This document shows positions 37,501 through 49,560 of a DNA stretch of 64,000 nt, piece by piece (the stretch's first letter is position 1; every line of letters starts with the position of its first letter). The position numbers and the translations under genes are program-made. The stretch is from contig NW_025944373.1 in NCBI RefSeq assembly GCF_000764305.2, forward strand, positions 41,685 to 105,684. The letters are read 5' to 3'. Source of the DNA: Hyalella azteca. Lineage: Eukaryota > Arthropoda > Malacostraca > Amphipoda > Hyalellidae. Under the pieces are notes generated by a model. It was not told where the DNA came from. It searched no databases and saw only the letters and a list, made by a program, of their open reading frames with translations.

Positions 37501-37593
37501 GTGGCTACCTACATCGTGATTCTTCTGCAGTTCAGCTTCACTGAAAACAGGAAAAGCCCTTCGGCCTCCTCGGCTCCTGGCGTTGCAGGTTGA
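32649..37593 (+). CDS. GrB: gustatory receptor, four exons
   Basis: Predicted seven-transmembrane gustatory receptor of about 438 residues. Exons: 32649-33704 (352 codons), 35257-35325 (23), 37123-37209 (29) and 37489-37593 (34 plus TGA). All are joined in phase 0 with donors GTTAGT, GTGAGA, GTGAGT and good acceptors. The amino terminus has LRLFGFFPF. Exon 1 then matches GrA through the first segments (WEVWSFFIMV, MGVDIHYAMVNPRGA against MGIDIYYATAEPRGA). Exon 3 reads CPGFSVMGIFTMSRARSVD. Exon 4 has the signature TYIVILLQF (T411 to Q418). Exon sizes after exon 1 are the same as in GrA. The ATG at 32649 was chosen because an acceptor-like TTATTTTACAG ends at 32632, which suggests an upstream untranslated or short coding exon. 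Divergently oriented to GrA. Ligand unknown. Confidence 0.88.
34264..34496 (+). repeat. Dispersed repeat with CCCTAA/CTAACC and GTCCGG blocks, copy 1
   Basis: A block of CCTAACC-like words (CCCTAACTCTAACCCTAACC) is followed by repeated TGTCCGG and its complement CCGGAC. It matches 59931-60163 over about 230 bases in the same order. This copy lies in GrB intron 1 and is followed by a (TA)n tract at about 34518-34545. Confidence 0.85.
35630..35981. repeat. Foldback (long inverted repeat) element 2
   Basis: Left arm 35630-35791 and right arm 35821-35981 are close reverse complements around a loop of only 29 bases. Shared inner sequence includes AACCATGTTCGTTCTATGAG. Because of the symmetry the same 40-residue frame appears on both strands, which is a mirror effect and not a gene. 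It lies in GrB intron 2, so the GrB pre-mRNA would contain a hairpin of about 160 base pairs. Confidence 0.9.
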
Positions 37594-37662
37594 CGCCTCT
37601 TCTGCATGAAAAATAATCCTTTGCCGAAGTGAAACTTCCTCCCACACAAACAAACTTCAATG

Positions 37663-37833
37663 GTGTTCCAATGTATCTATCGTGTTCTAATTTATCTATC
37701 GTGTTCTAATTTATCTATCGTGTTCTAATTTAGCTATCGTGTTCTAATGTATCTATCGTGTTCTAATTTATCTATCGTATTCTAATTTAGCTATCGTGTT
37801 ATAATTTAGCTATCGTGTTATAATGTATGTATC
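37663..37833. repeat. Tandem array, 19-bp unit, nine copies
   Basis: Unit GTGTTCTAATTTATCTATC, with starts every 19 bases from 37663 to 37815 and few substitutions. It begins 70 bases after the GrB stop codon, so it may lie in the 3' untranslated region. Confidence 0.95.
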
Positions 37834-37839
37834 CAATGT

Positions 37840-40800
37840 ATCACCGACATGCTGCGCGGTTTATGCCGGTGTTCTGATGTATCTATCGTAGGTTCGATTT
37901 GGCGCATGTGGGCCCATTCAGTTGCAAGGCCTAAATGATGGAAATTGTTTACCGTGGCAGCCGAAATCCAATGACGCGCATGTTGGCCAGTGAATATTTG
38001 AAACATTAAAGCAGTAGTAAGTCGGTAATTATGCGAGATTAATGTAATAATTTTTTACCGTTTTTTACTGCCTGTCTTTGCGTTGGGACTGATAAAATGA
38101 AAAGTTACGGAGTGGATTTACGGAATCAGCAGCAATATTTTTTGCTGATGATTCCATTTTTTCAGTCGCACGCACAAGGCGCACTTGGTTTTATTTGAAG
38201 AATGCGTATAATTGATCACATAAGAAGGTGGTTTCGTCCAGTCATTCCTCAACCGAATTCTCACAACCCAGGCCTTATAAAGGTTGAAGTATTAACAGAA
38301 TATTACAATATTTTGTACATCGATGTGAACAAATTTGATCACCGTCTTTGATCAACATTGATCATCAACTTTGATCAACGAAGCATTTGATCAACATTCT
38401 AAGCAAAATTTTGTTTATCTAAAAAATGTATTACCATTCATATGACTGCATTTATGTCCTAGTTTTCAATTGTACTCTCCATCATCACTTGCGTGCTCTT
38501 CTTAAAATACGCAATACGATTCCGCTGTTGTACCAGATATGTGTTCCAATATAAATGAACATTCATCTAGAATTTACCTAAATGTGACGTCAGAGATTTC
38601 ATTCCAGGGAGCGAAATTTCTTTACTTGGTCCTGCCATGCGGGCGTTATTTCATTTTCTAAATTGCATTTCATGACCATCGCAGCTACATTAATGAGTTA
38701 TTCTGGCTGCAAAAATTTACTCCTGTTCTCTGAGAATTATTCCTTTTATATATTTGATTTTGTTTAGCTATTATAGGCTATTACTTAAAAAACATATATC
38801 TTTTCAGCCGTTGTCTTTTCACATGACTACTTATCGTCGATTAAACGGAAGCACGCTAAAAAGTCTGTCTTAGTAAAAGCAACGCTTGACTAGAGAATTC
38901 GAATCATATAGGGTAGCCTCGGTACCTTAAATTCTAAAAATATGTATTTCCCTCTTAGTATATGAACCATGCGGTCAAAAATGCTGCCACCTGCTTAAGA
39001 AACCAGCAACCATCATATATTTGATGTTATTATGTTTCCGTATTACAGAAGGTAGCTGAAACCCTGAATTTTAGCGCAGCTGTGCACAGATAGCTTGCTT
39101 CAGGTTATTACACAATATTCGCAGCATAATTTGCTAGCTACGAACCAAAATTTGCTGCACCCAAAGAAGGAAACATTTTTGCTGCCGCACTAAGCGCGAA
39201 ATTTTGCTTGTGCACCCTTCACGTGGCCAGACTACGTTCAATATTTATATAGGACCATCCTTTGTATAATTTATCCTTCTGCCAAGCTACCGCATTAATA
39301 TTATAAGTAAAATATTGATCACGTATTTTCGTTGTTTTTCAACAGTACCCATTCTCTCCTTGTTTTATAGGTAATTTTATCATCACAACCGCCTCATTGC
39401 AATTGAATCTCTCGTCTACTTAGCTCTTCGTTTATTTCGACATTTAATTTGCGACTTATTTCACGATCAAACGAGGAAAAAGGTTTAACATTTATTCGCA
39501 AATTCAATGTTAATTCGAATTCAGAAAACTTATTTTATTTCTTAATCAATAAATTTCAGCCATGCTGTGCCAGAATTTTTTTTTTTAGCTAGGAAATGTA
39601 GTCCATGTAAATGTAGGCCTGAGTCAATTAACATGAATTTCATTTAATTTACTTACGGCGGAGTGAATGAGAGTCAAAAGTTCATGCAAATTAGAAGAAA
39701 AAAATACATTTTAAAACTACAATAACTTCTCAGCTACATGTTTTACTTGAGAAAATTCAAGTCAAACACGATAAACTTATATTTATTGGGCAATATCTAC
39801 TGGTATCTTCAGAATAATTGATGTATGAACTAAAATTTCAGCGAGATTGGCTCTTATTGAATAGACTCACTCCACCGTTCTGTTTGATTAACAATTGGGT
39901 ATGATCAAGAAAACTACCACGACTTTTGTGCTGAAACACTCAATAAATACGATAACTTATATCTGGTAGTTCACGGAAATCAAAAGTTAAATTATTAAGA
40001 AATTTGCATTTTGCAAAGTGGGCCTTAATTGCGTAGTATAGGTCCCGTGAGAAAGAAGGCATCCTGAGTACAACAATTTGTTGCACTCAGGTTGTATATA
40101 CGTTACTGATATACGTTATTCATTCCAGTTATTGACCTTGCACGTTTTACGCTAACTTTCTTAAACGCACTACTGAGAAGCTGAAAAGAAAGAAAAGCAC
40201 TACAATTGGAAGAAGCAATTGGATTTCTTCACTTAGAGTACTATAATTTATCCTCCGTTAATAATTGGCCGAGATCGTCTGGCTTTAGCTGGAAGAAAAG
40301 TAATAATTATATTGTCTTCAACGTTTCATCTGTCATTGAAATGCAGGAAATTTCCCTACGCAGAAGGTAAGCCTATATTAACCTCCAATAATCGAAAGGA
40401 ATAAAAAAAATTAATGTGGAAACGTTTTTTTCTTTAAGGCTGGGTATCCATTGAATGTCCGTTAAATCGACAGGGAAAGACACTTACCGATCCACGACGA
40501 TTCCCGTATGCACACAGAGGGCCCTCGAGAGACTGTAACCCATTAGAGTTCATTACTCTCTTCTGGATGGTCACGAGACATCGCGGCATTTGAGTGTTTT
40601 TTTCGTTTAGTGAGGTTCATATAACCTAAAGCCCAAACACTGGATTCTCTATATTTTTTGTCAAAAGTTACGCGTAGGAAAGCTTTCTTAAAAGATTCTC
40701 TTAACGCTGCCATAAATGCGCTAAGTTCCCTGCGAACGTTTATTGCAAAGCACCGTCCAGCGCAATAAAAATAAATGCCTTCCCTCTTATACTGCAACCT

Positions 40801-42640
40801 AAAATCCAGTAGTAAAGGAACAAAAATGTAAACCAAATTATCTCTTATATTGTTTCCTCTTTGTGTTTGTGCTACCAGAAACCTGTGGATCAGATGCCGA
40901 GCACAAAACATTAAAATACAACAGAAAAGCTTGTATGGCTGCGACGGAATTTGTTCAGAAAACTTATCATTTTAAAACTTCCTTTTGCATGTAGAAACCG
41001 GAACGTAAAAATATAGAAGTCTTAGCCGAAACATGAAGAGCATCAAAAAACGTCCGAGTACAAATTCAGCGATGACATATAATATGGCTTGATTGTGACG
41101 AAACTTACACTAAATATTACACTTCACTAAATAACTGCAAATCATAGGTTTTCATTCTGTTACGCTTCAATTACAGGTTCATATAGGATTTGGCTACATG
41201 ACACTTCTAACTTGAAAGAGAATATCAACCAAACGACATAGATATTTGCCAACCAGAAAACAGACTTATTTTTATATCACATCCGTTCTGACGAGTCAAT
41301 TTCTGTTGTAGAATCAAAAGTAAGCAAACGTTTTGAAGAAATTTCAGGAATCTCACGATTTTACACAAGATTTTTATTCTCAGAAATAAATTCTATGACT
41401 ATTCAATTGTTTTTTTCATTTGTACGTCATTAATTCTCTCATTATGGCTGCCGGCTGTGGTGTACACTAGATACATAAACTACACACTCGCTGCTGTGTA
41501 AATTTCCTTTAGGTTCTTTACAGAAAATTATGCACTTAAATAAATAACATCCATGCCTCGTCTCATCTTTCATAAACACTCGAGTATATATTAAATATTA
41601 AAATGTGAACGTCATTACTTGGTTCGCGAGGTGAAAAGCAATCGCTTTCGTGGCAGCGTTACTCAGTTGGCCGTAAAATTTGATTGCTTAAACACTCGCA
41701 GATAAAACATACTCTTTTATTATTGATTATTATAATATTAGAAGAACATTTCATCTAATTGTCCAACAGGCGATTATTGAAACTCTGAATTAAGACTATT
41801 ATTTATGAAATAAAATTTAGTGGAAGTACGCTAATTCCGAAGACATGAGACACAGAATCAAATCGAGATTCCAATCGAGACTGCATTTATGAACAGGTTT
41901 AAAACTTTTTCAATTCAAGTTAACAAAATTGCATAAATTGCCTAAATTAAATTCTTGTAAATAAGAACATCAACCTTATTATTACGCTAGTGCGCATAAT
42001 CACTAATTGCTACATATTTGCACAGGTGAGAACTAAAAAAGCAAATCTCTATTTACACACCATAGACCAGACACTGAACTGCGTTCACTAATTGCAGTCC
42101 TCAGAAGAGGTCAAATTAATTAGAGGTTTTGTTCGTGCTTAAAATAGGGAAGTCGTCTGAGTTGAAACGCAGAAACGATATTAAATTGCAATTCATTTAA
42201 AACGTGCAAATTAACATCTTGGATGATATTTTGCACGTTAGCCGAAAGCAGTTGAATTACGTGCAACTGAAGCAATATCATATATGAAATGCGTTCCTTC
42301 CCAACTTCGGTAAATGCCAACAATTTTTTTCGGTTTGCAGTGCGATATATATTTATCTTTATTTCCTTATACTTCAGCAAAATTTTTGAGGGTCTTAAAA
42401 TGAAATGGTTCATGTTTCATCCATGAAAAGACGCTTCACTGAAATGAAATAAACCTTCCAAATGTTAACTCCTTCTAACTATTCCACTACCTGAACCAAG
42501 TTTCAATCTAAAAATTAATAAATAGTTTGACATTCAACATTTCCGAGTGGTGTTTACGACGTCATTAAAACAGTTCATCAATTAATGAATTTCACAAATC
42601 TTAACGATCTTAAAAATCAAATGTATGAATGAGGCTCTCG
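37840..42640. other. Intergenic between GrB and GrC
   Basis: About 4.8 kb of AT-rich DNA between two convergent genes. Apart from the frame listed at 40543-40911, no coding or RNA feature was supportable. Confidence 0.45.
40543..40911 (-). CDS. Hypothetical open frame, 122 codons
   Basis: ATG-initiated frame with a fairly protein-like composition in its C-terminal half (RRELSAFMAALRESFKKAF, then basic and polar residues). No family, membrane segment or splice context is recognised. It may be an exon of an unknown gene, a transposon remnant or a chance frame. Confidence 0.2.
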   Translation of the reverse strand: MFCARHLIHRFLVAQTQRGNNIRDNLVYIFVPLLLDFRLQYKREGIYFYCAGRCFAINVRRELSAFMAALRESFKKAFLRVTFDKKYRESSVWALGYMNLTKRKKHSNAAMSRDHPEESNEL

Positions 42641-42647
42641 CAATGCA

Positions 42648-45600
42648 TTACCCGGTGTCTGAATTTGTCTCAGAAGAGCGGAACTGGAGCAGGATGATGA
42701 AGTAAGTGGCAGCAAAACACGCTATCTGCACAAACAACAAAGACAGATCACTCAGTAGCCTACTTTTTCAGCTAGACTCATAAGATCTTCAGGCTTTCCC
42801 CATATTTGCCACGACATTTCTTTTCCCATACTTGCCACGATAACATTTCTTTTCTCATATTTGCCGCGATAACATTTCTTTTCCCATACTTGCCACGATA
42901 ACATTTCTTTTCCCATACTTGCCACGATAGCATGAAGCAATGAAGGCTTAAATATGTTCTACTGAATTACATTGAGGATTGACGGAAATACTTCTTAGAG
43001 CAAATGAATGCAGTTTCGTAATAGTGAATAGTACCGATGAATATATGAAAGGACTTTGTTTTATGTTAAAATACTGCGTTTTAATCTTGTATCAAAAATG
43101 TTTTCATATTCATTTTATCAATTGGCAGATTATTAGCGTTAAAGCACGTAAAAGATTTGGTTGAAATTAGAATTTGGGAACATTGTCATTTAAACAAAAA
43201 TGTGATCATTCGAAAATGAGGAAACTCGAAATACTTATTGGCCTTTTGTTTTCTTTGTTTTCTACAATTATTCGACTCCGTTAAGAAGTCTCCACTTAAT
43301 ATTGAATTATAACCGTTTGCAAACAAATTCTTTTAATAAATTGAGATGCCCAACACATACATTATACAGTATCTAACAATGTTTAGCTTGAGTAATTCCA
43401 GTCGAGATCATATTCAGATAAGCAAGTCTCCAACGTATTTTTAAAAATTCTCTTAAGTGTGGACGGTCAATATTTTTAATCAGACAGTTAATCATAGGTA
43501 TTCCAGTTAGTTTCTCTTTATATAACATCTAATGTGAATATTATTATTATTATTATTTATTAATTATTAACAAGAGAAATGAGCACTTTCTGGTTAAAAA
43601 CCAACTAAGCTGAACGAACAACAGTTATTTTTTAATTAAATTTCTGAGAAATAAGTTACATGTGGAATACCTCGACAAGACGTGCTCTGGAGAGGCTGAA
43701 AAACCCGCACATCTCAAAACCAGGGTCCTCCTTGAGCAGTTCCAGCACCAACCGCAGCTGAGACGAATAGAGTTAAATAATTATATAAATAAAAATTATA
43801 TAGTTAAATAGTTATATCAGTCAGATAGATTTAAATCTTATTTTTAAAACTCAACTAAAATAATGTGTTCGGTATAAAATTAAAACATTTCTAATTTAAT
43901 AGGAGTTATCGTAACGTGCTTTGGACACGTTTAAGGCTGGGTTCAATAGGACATATCAGAGACTTAGTTATTAAAAGTTAAACCGTATAATATATTTTCG
44001 CTCTGATTTTCCCGTAGAACTGGTAAATTAATAAGCCATTACACCCTCAAAACAGAATTTTATGCCGACATGGAATACCTTTAATTCAATTAAAAATACC
44101 TTTTAAGAAATGCATCAAATTCTCATCTTCCCAAATGCATCGCACACGCAGCTGACAATGAACTATTGAATTGAAGCGCAAAATCGAATTCTGAGGGAAG
44201 TTTTATTCATAAATACGAAAGACTTTATCCTAATTATCCATAATCACAAGAAATTAAAGTTTCGCTTCAGTTATCAAAATTCAAGTCAAATAGCTGCGAT
44301 CAAAATTCAAGTCAAATAGAGGCCAAAAAACTCCGCGGAGAAACTCTTCATATTTGATTACGTTTATGAGATACTCCACACAAAAATTTAGCATTTTGCT
44401 TTAACGATATTAGTTTTTCGATTAATTGATGGAATTTTACATGAATTATCCCGATCAACAATTATCATATCCTGATCATCTTAACAAAATTACGTTCATG
44501 GAGTATGCAGGGGAAAGGAACTGTTAAAAAAGAATCGTCTTCAAGATAACAGAGTATGTTGAGAGAATTATCACTCATTTTTAACTCTGAATTTGTTTGT
44601 ATGATAAATGAAATGCCAGAAGAAGAAAATATAACATCACGTGAAATTATCTTCCTCACTATAGTAACGCATATCTTAATGTCAATTCTTAGTAAACCCT
44701 TAACAAAAAAACCTCATACCGTTCGTTATTCGCACCAAAGAAAGAGACTCGTCTAATTTGCAAGCTGCCGTGTATGCTTAAACGCACTCCATCTCTGACA
44801 ACAACGACGGTCATTGACCTCCATCCTTTGTTCTCACCACGTCACAAAATAAAATTTAAGAGTTACAATAATAAATCATAAAAACAAACGTAGCACATTT
44901 AATTGGAACGTTATTAAGAAAAAAGCATCGATGTAGGAAGCGACGGGCATTNAATATAACTCAGTACTCACTGCAGTGAGTGACAGAGAGCGCATTTTCT
45001 CGTCGACGAAAACTTGAGGTCACGGACAGACGGACGGACAGACGGACAGACAGACGGACAGACGGACATGGCGAGCACAATAGTGCATTTTTTCCATGAA
45101 TGAGTAAATGCGCTAAAAAGAAAGTCAATTCACAACCTATAAGGAGTGTTGAAGAACAATGTTCAATTTAGATTGCATGTCACGTTGTTTGGATTCTAAT
45201 TGATTTTCGCAATAAGAAAAGAAATGGCTCACCTTTGCAAGAACCTTTGAAGGCAGATTAATTAGAAACATCATGGGGCAGACTGCGGCGACTAGGTAGA
45301 GACAAACCACTATTATTTTAGCTACAGGCAAAGCTTGGTAGTGAGTAAGGAAGAACATACTTATGATTCCGGAACATAGGGCATACAGGAGCAAAATACA
45401 GACAGGCAGTCCGACGTAGTGATGGAGAATTTCTTGACTCTGGTACGTAGCTAGCAGTCGGCCATAACAAGCCCTCAGAAATGCTATCATTTCACCATAT
45501 TTAGCCTGGTCAGAAACCAAATAGTCCTCTGAGTTTACTCGTCTGTACAGAGCCATATTATCGACTGCGGGATGATGCGAAGGCGGAGTGATATGATGGC

Positions 45601-46456
45601 AATTCCGGGCAAGTTTTGTGGTGTGACGTTCAACCTTGTTTTGAGAGTCCATTTTCTCTTCTGAGAATTTAACCTCATAAGGATTAATCTGTGGTCCCCT
45701 CTTGTGGAAAATAAATGCTTCTGGACGTTTGTGTTCATCATCACGAGTAAGGAGAGCGAAGTCAAAAGTAAGACCTTCATAAATGTAGCTAATTGCCAGA
45801 GTTCCCGCAAGGTAAAGACTGCAAACTCCCAATTTTAGTGATGTAAAGATAGTAACCATAATAACTTCTACCAAGATATACGAGGAAAATTCTTCAAAAA
45901 TCTGACTCAATTGAATCACCGTTATCCCTCCAGACGCTAAGCAAAAAACAATTGCCAAAGATATCGTTTGACAAGCACTGCTTTCAGTCATTTTTTCTTT
46001 CTTGATGCCGGCGATTGTTTCCGTAAGAATGAACAGCAAGGAACAGAGCAAATGACGATTTTTCGCCAAATAGATAATACCTAAGGTGCTCATGGAGATC
46101 TCTAGGAGATTGCTGAAATGCATTGCGATTTGAAGAGTTTTACTGCGAACCGAATAATATGCTGGGGCATCGGATACGCTTTCAGCCAAGAATATTGCAC
46201 AAGTCATGATCAGAACCAACGCAAACACATTATATACCTGCCAGAGTGGCGATTTTTTGAACGATTTTTTCTGCCAGCCTTCAATATCAATCGAAAAAAC
46301 TTTTGAGGGGTCTTCCTTCAAGAACGCCATTTCTGTCATCGATTGAAGTTCAATCCTGAATGGGAATCCTCCAATAAGCCGAATCATGAACACCGAAAAA
46401 TATAGAAGATTCACCAGACCGTTTGGTATGTTTTCTATCGCAATATCTTCTTCCAT
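42648..46456 (-). CDS. GrC: gustatory receptor, one internal exon not found
   Basis: Predicted gustatory receptor related to GrA and GrB but more diverged. In coding order the exons are 46456-45233 (408 codons from ATG, Kozak-like GCCATGG), 43757-43671 (29 codons, with DPGFEMCGFFSLSRARLVE) and 42725-42648 (25 codons plus TAA, with TYFIILLQF, the family signature). Junctions are phase 0 with donors GTGAGC and GTATTC. The amino terminus has MIRLIGGFPF and several membrane segments follow. Relatives have a 23-codon exon between the first and the 29-codon exons. I could not find one between 43758 and 45232. An assembly N at 44952 lies exactly in that intron, so the exon may be lost in a gap. The frame is also open upstream of the ATG to about 46545, so an upstream exon could extend the protein. 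Confidence 0.82.
42796..42929. repeat. Tandem array, 29-bp unit
   Basis: Unit CATTTCTTTTCCCATACTTG plus CCACGATAA, with starts at 42815, 42844, 42873 and 42902 preceded by a partial unit. It lies in the last intron of GrC, about 70 bases before the final exon. Confidence 0.9.
44952..44952. other. Assembly gap (single N) in GrC intron 1
   Basis: The N abuts the end of a (GTCC)n repeat copy. Repeat collapse at this point is likely, and an exon of GrC expected in this intron is missing. Confidence 0.75.
44953..45114 (-). repeat. (GTCC)n dispersed repeat, copy R3
   Basis: Minus-strand copy with the same start (AGCGCATTTACTC), GTCC/GTCT core (about 45021-45067), palindrome ACTCACTGCAGTGAGT and end. 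Its 3' end touches the N at 44952. Confidence 0.9.
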
Positions 46457-46559
46457 GGCGAGGAGCAGTGGACCATCTGGGTGTCTTATAAGCGACCGCC
46501 GAACAATGAACTGACTGATGGACAAAAATCTCGGACCTGACTACGCCACAGATGTTAAT

Positions 46560-48750
46560 TACAAGCAATTATTAACCCAATTTTGCTGATGAATACGTTA
46601 GGTTCTTTGTAACGCAGTCGAGGGAATAAAGGGTCCACTGACCGGTGTTCTTAGCATCCAGTCTTTAATTAAAGAACCGTTTAGTTTGCCTGTTGTTCGA
46701 ATACAGTGCACATATAATAGACCCCTCATTCTTCCTTGCAATTTGAGTTCAAAGTTAATTCGTACTTTCGTAGTTTTTTTGCAATAGAGAAATTTTTCGC
46801 CAAATAACAACTCAGTTTTTCAGTAGTGATCGATGAAACTGGCTGCGGTCTAACCGCGGTCGAGCCTTCCTTCTTTGTTCTCAGTATCAAGCCGACTTGC
46901 GACGACGATATCTGTCAATCATCACAGACACCAAGAACATGGGATGACGTAAATCTATGAAAAATTATCACATTAAATCACAAAACCATATTATCTCCAC
47001 TATAAATTGCCTGCAGAGTTGCGGCGAGGCAACGGAAACGCACCCAAAGTCCAAAGTCCATGTAGGTACGGGGGATGTGATGTATAGATGATGAGTTCTC
47101 TGTCGTTGATATCGAGCGAGCCTCTTACATTTGTTTACACAAAACCTTTAATTTGCGTTCAGCCCAGTTGTTCTCTTGCTCCACATCAAATCAAACCATT
47201 TCAAAACTTTTAATTCCATCAAATTTACATAAAACGCAATATCGGCTCAGTGGACGCCGGAAACTGTGTTAATACGATGTATGCTTTATTTTCTGGTTTT
47301 ACATGCCAATTGCATGACTCTATATGTTTTGTTTTCTTTGTCGTGCACTTGTCTCTTTTACATCGTCCTCATATATCTTTCTCCCATATTTGTTCAGTTT
47401 AGGCTTCATGTTTAGGATTATAATAGTTATTTGGTGTGCTTGAGCCAGCCCAAGACACCACTGGAAGTTTACGCTCGGGATGGCTGGTATAGGTAGAGGC
47501 TTCACTTATGGCAGCCGCCGCACAGCTAAGTTTTCTCCTGTAGGGTTCCTTCTCTCGCCTAACTTCATTCGTAAAAAATTAGGAAGAGTGAAATTATGAA
47601 TGAAATTCCGGCAAATTATTTTTAAATCACGGACGTAAAGATGCAATTGTACTTTTTTTATTAAAACTGTTAGCATGAAGGTCATATTTGCACTCCGGTA
47701 TTCGTTAGGCGCGACAATTTCATATTATTTTTTCGAATTGCATTTTTTTCTCTTCTCCCATTTACTTTTTAATTATCGTTATGTCATACATTCCTGAATC
47801 AGAATCCTTATAGTAGTTCAACGAAGTAAGTCAAATAAAGAGTGAAAATTCCGTAGAATTATGCAAGTGTTGTCGCAGTAATGTTTATTGTGGAGTCTGG
47901 CCTCAAGGAATGTGTAGACATGGAGCCTGTCTAAAACATTCATCCGACGGCAGAGCACTGATTCGCGGGATGAGCAGTAGTAAGTGGATAGAGATGGCCA
48001 GCGGTCGGCCAGAACCAATAAGCTCTATCCGGTCGCTGGCCATTCATCGGCCATCTGAAAACCTCTCGTATGGTCCAGGCACCTCAGCGGCATAAATGTG
48101 GTTGTCGTGGTTACAAAAGCGAGGGGAGAATGTGCCGTAAGTAGCCAATAGAATGTGTCGTAAGTAACCGAAAAGATTGTTACAGAGTAGTGAGTTGCGT
48201 GTGAGTTACTCTATGTTTGAAGTACGGTAGTGGGTTGTGGAATGTAAATAAAGTGTGGAAAAGTTCGAACCAGGTGTGAGACAGTATACTCGTACTAAAA
48301 CTACGCCGACCCTAAAGGTTGTCAGACTCATCCAGCTCGGAAACTGATCTTTCAAGCGACGCTCCGTGGCTGATGAATATGGCATCATATATACCAGTCT
48401 TGTGCACCCTTAATAAATTAATTGTAGCGATAACCGCTCCCTGTTGCAGCAGATACGGAGATGTTTTGTTACTTCATCGATTTGAGTCTTTTACAAATGT
48501 TAGCGTAAGTTAGGGTTGGGACTACATTCATGACACATTTACTTTCCAGTCGGAAATCGAACAGTATGCATACTCTTTCCTCAGAATTATGCATACTCTT
48601 TAGTAATGCAAAGTTATCGCGAATTCTGCATAAAGCGCATAGTTTATCATGAATTAACTGTAATTTTCTACTCGAGTCCAAAAAAACTAATTTGAATGGA
48701 AACTAATATAAACTCGTAGTATTCGCCGCTACAAGCAATATTTATCTATT
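46560..48750. other. Upstream region of GrC, nothing recognised
   Basis: AT-rich. A GC-richer patch at 47940-48080 contains GGCCAGCGGTCGGCCAG and related short inverted words, but no gene is supported. Confidence 0.35.
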
Positions 48751-48758
48751 TAAGAAAT

Positions 48759-48850
48759 TGTAGCGGTAGCGGTAGCGCCCGCTACATTTAGAGCATGTAG
48801 CGGTAGCGGTAGCGGCCGCTACATTTCAAAGTAGCGCTGCCCAGCTCTGG
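48759..48850 (-). repeat. GTAGCGG-rich transposon-end-like repeat
   Basis: GTAGCGGTAGCGG words in both orientations lead to a CAGAGCTGGGCAGCGCTAC end on the minus strand. Such CAG.G.TGGGCA ends are seen in hAT-type elements. A similar sequence with TTAGCGG words and a GTGCCCACCACTGC end lies at about 60712-60850. No transposase is present, so this would be a non-autonomous or relic end. Confidence 0.4.
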
Positions 48851-49077
48851 CTATCATTTAAGAATCATTTGCTATCATTAAGCTATAAAGCTATCATTTA
48901 GAATTGCTTGCAATTTATAACTTGAATTTGTTTCGTCTACATAATATAATCAGATACGTTGGCCTTGCACAAAGAAAGCACATTCATCATTAAAATAATA
49001 TGACGCATTAATAAATGAAATTTGCACCGACATAGCTACAAAGAAGAAAGATTCCCAACCCTAATTTATGATAAAAT

Positions 49078-49560
49078 TTGTTAAAGACTCAAATCGATGA
49101 GGTTGTGCAAAAGTCTGGTGGAATTCATTTTAAATTTGTTAGTCCTAATAATCCGCCTTTCTGGCCGGTGTCAAGCCGAACCCGAAGAACAATAATTGCA
49201 GCAAGAAGATTCCGATTTCTGACACCACTCAAACCGCTCGGTGATCCCGCTTCACCTGTGTTTGCCAGTTCTCAGAAGGCTTATCATCCTTGCGGTTGTC
49301 CTGTGGCTTTAAGTCCACCCAGCGTGGACACCCGGAAAAGAAGAAGAATCTGAAGGCTTACCTGCAGCATCTTATCTCGGCCGCGGTCCTGCTCTCCTCT
49401 TGGTCTGACGTTGTGGTGGCTCGACGAGAGCGTGGTTCCCCTACCTGGAGCTCCGACGTTCTCCTGCTCGGCAGCGGTGGCACGCTGGCGCTACACTCAG
49501 CTGAGCTCCAGAGACGTCGCAGGTGAGGCTTGATTCTTGGCCAGAACCTGCTTAATTACC
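49078..49560 (+). other. GC-richer patch with overlapping frames
   Basis: Frames at 49078-49353 and 49290-49526 overlap and are proline-, serine- and arginine-rich. Neither has a recognisable domain. Composition departs sharply from the AT-rich flanks, suggesting inserted DNA of unknown type. Confidence 0.3.

Noticed and set aside
42752..42940. Repetitive frame with MGKEM and WQVWEKK
   Set aside because: It is the 29-bp tandem array in the GrC intron, not a protein.
44100..44153. Candidate GrC internal exon (LRVRCIWEDENLMHFLK) on the minus strand
   Set aside because: Its length of 52 bases breaks the phase-0 pattern, and in the phase required by the next exon it contains a stop.
45137..45232. 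Extension of the GrC first exon to the stop at 45137
   Set aside because: A good GTGAGC donor sits at 45232-45227 exactly where GrA and GrB splice, and the extension has no likeness to the next exon of the relatives.
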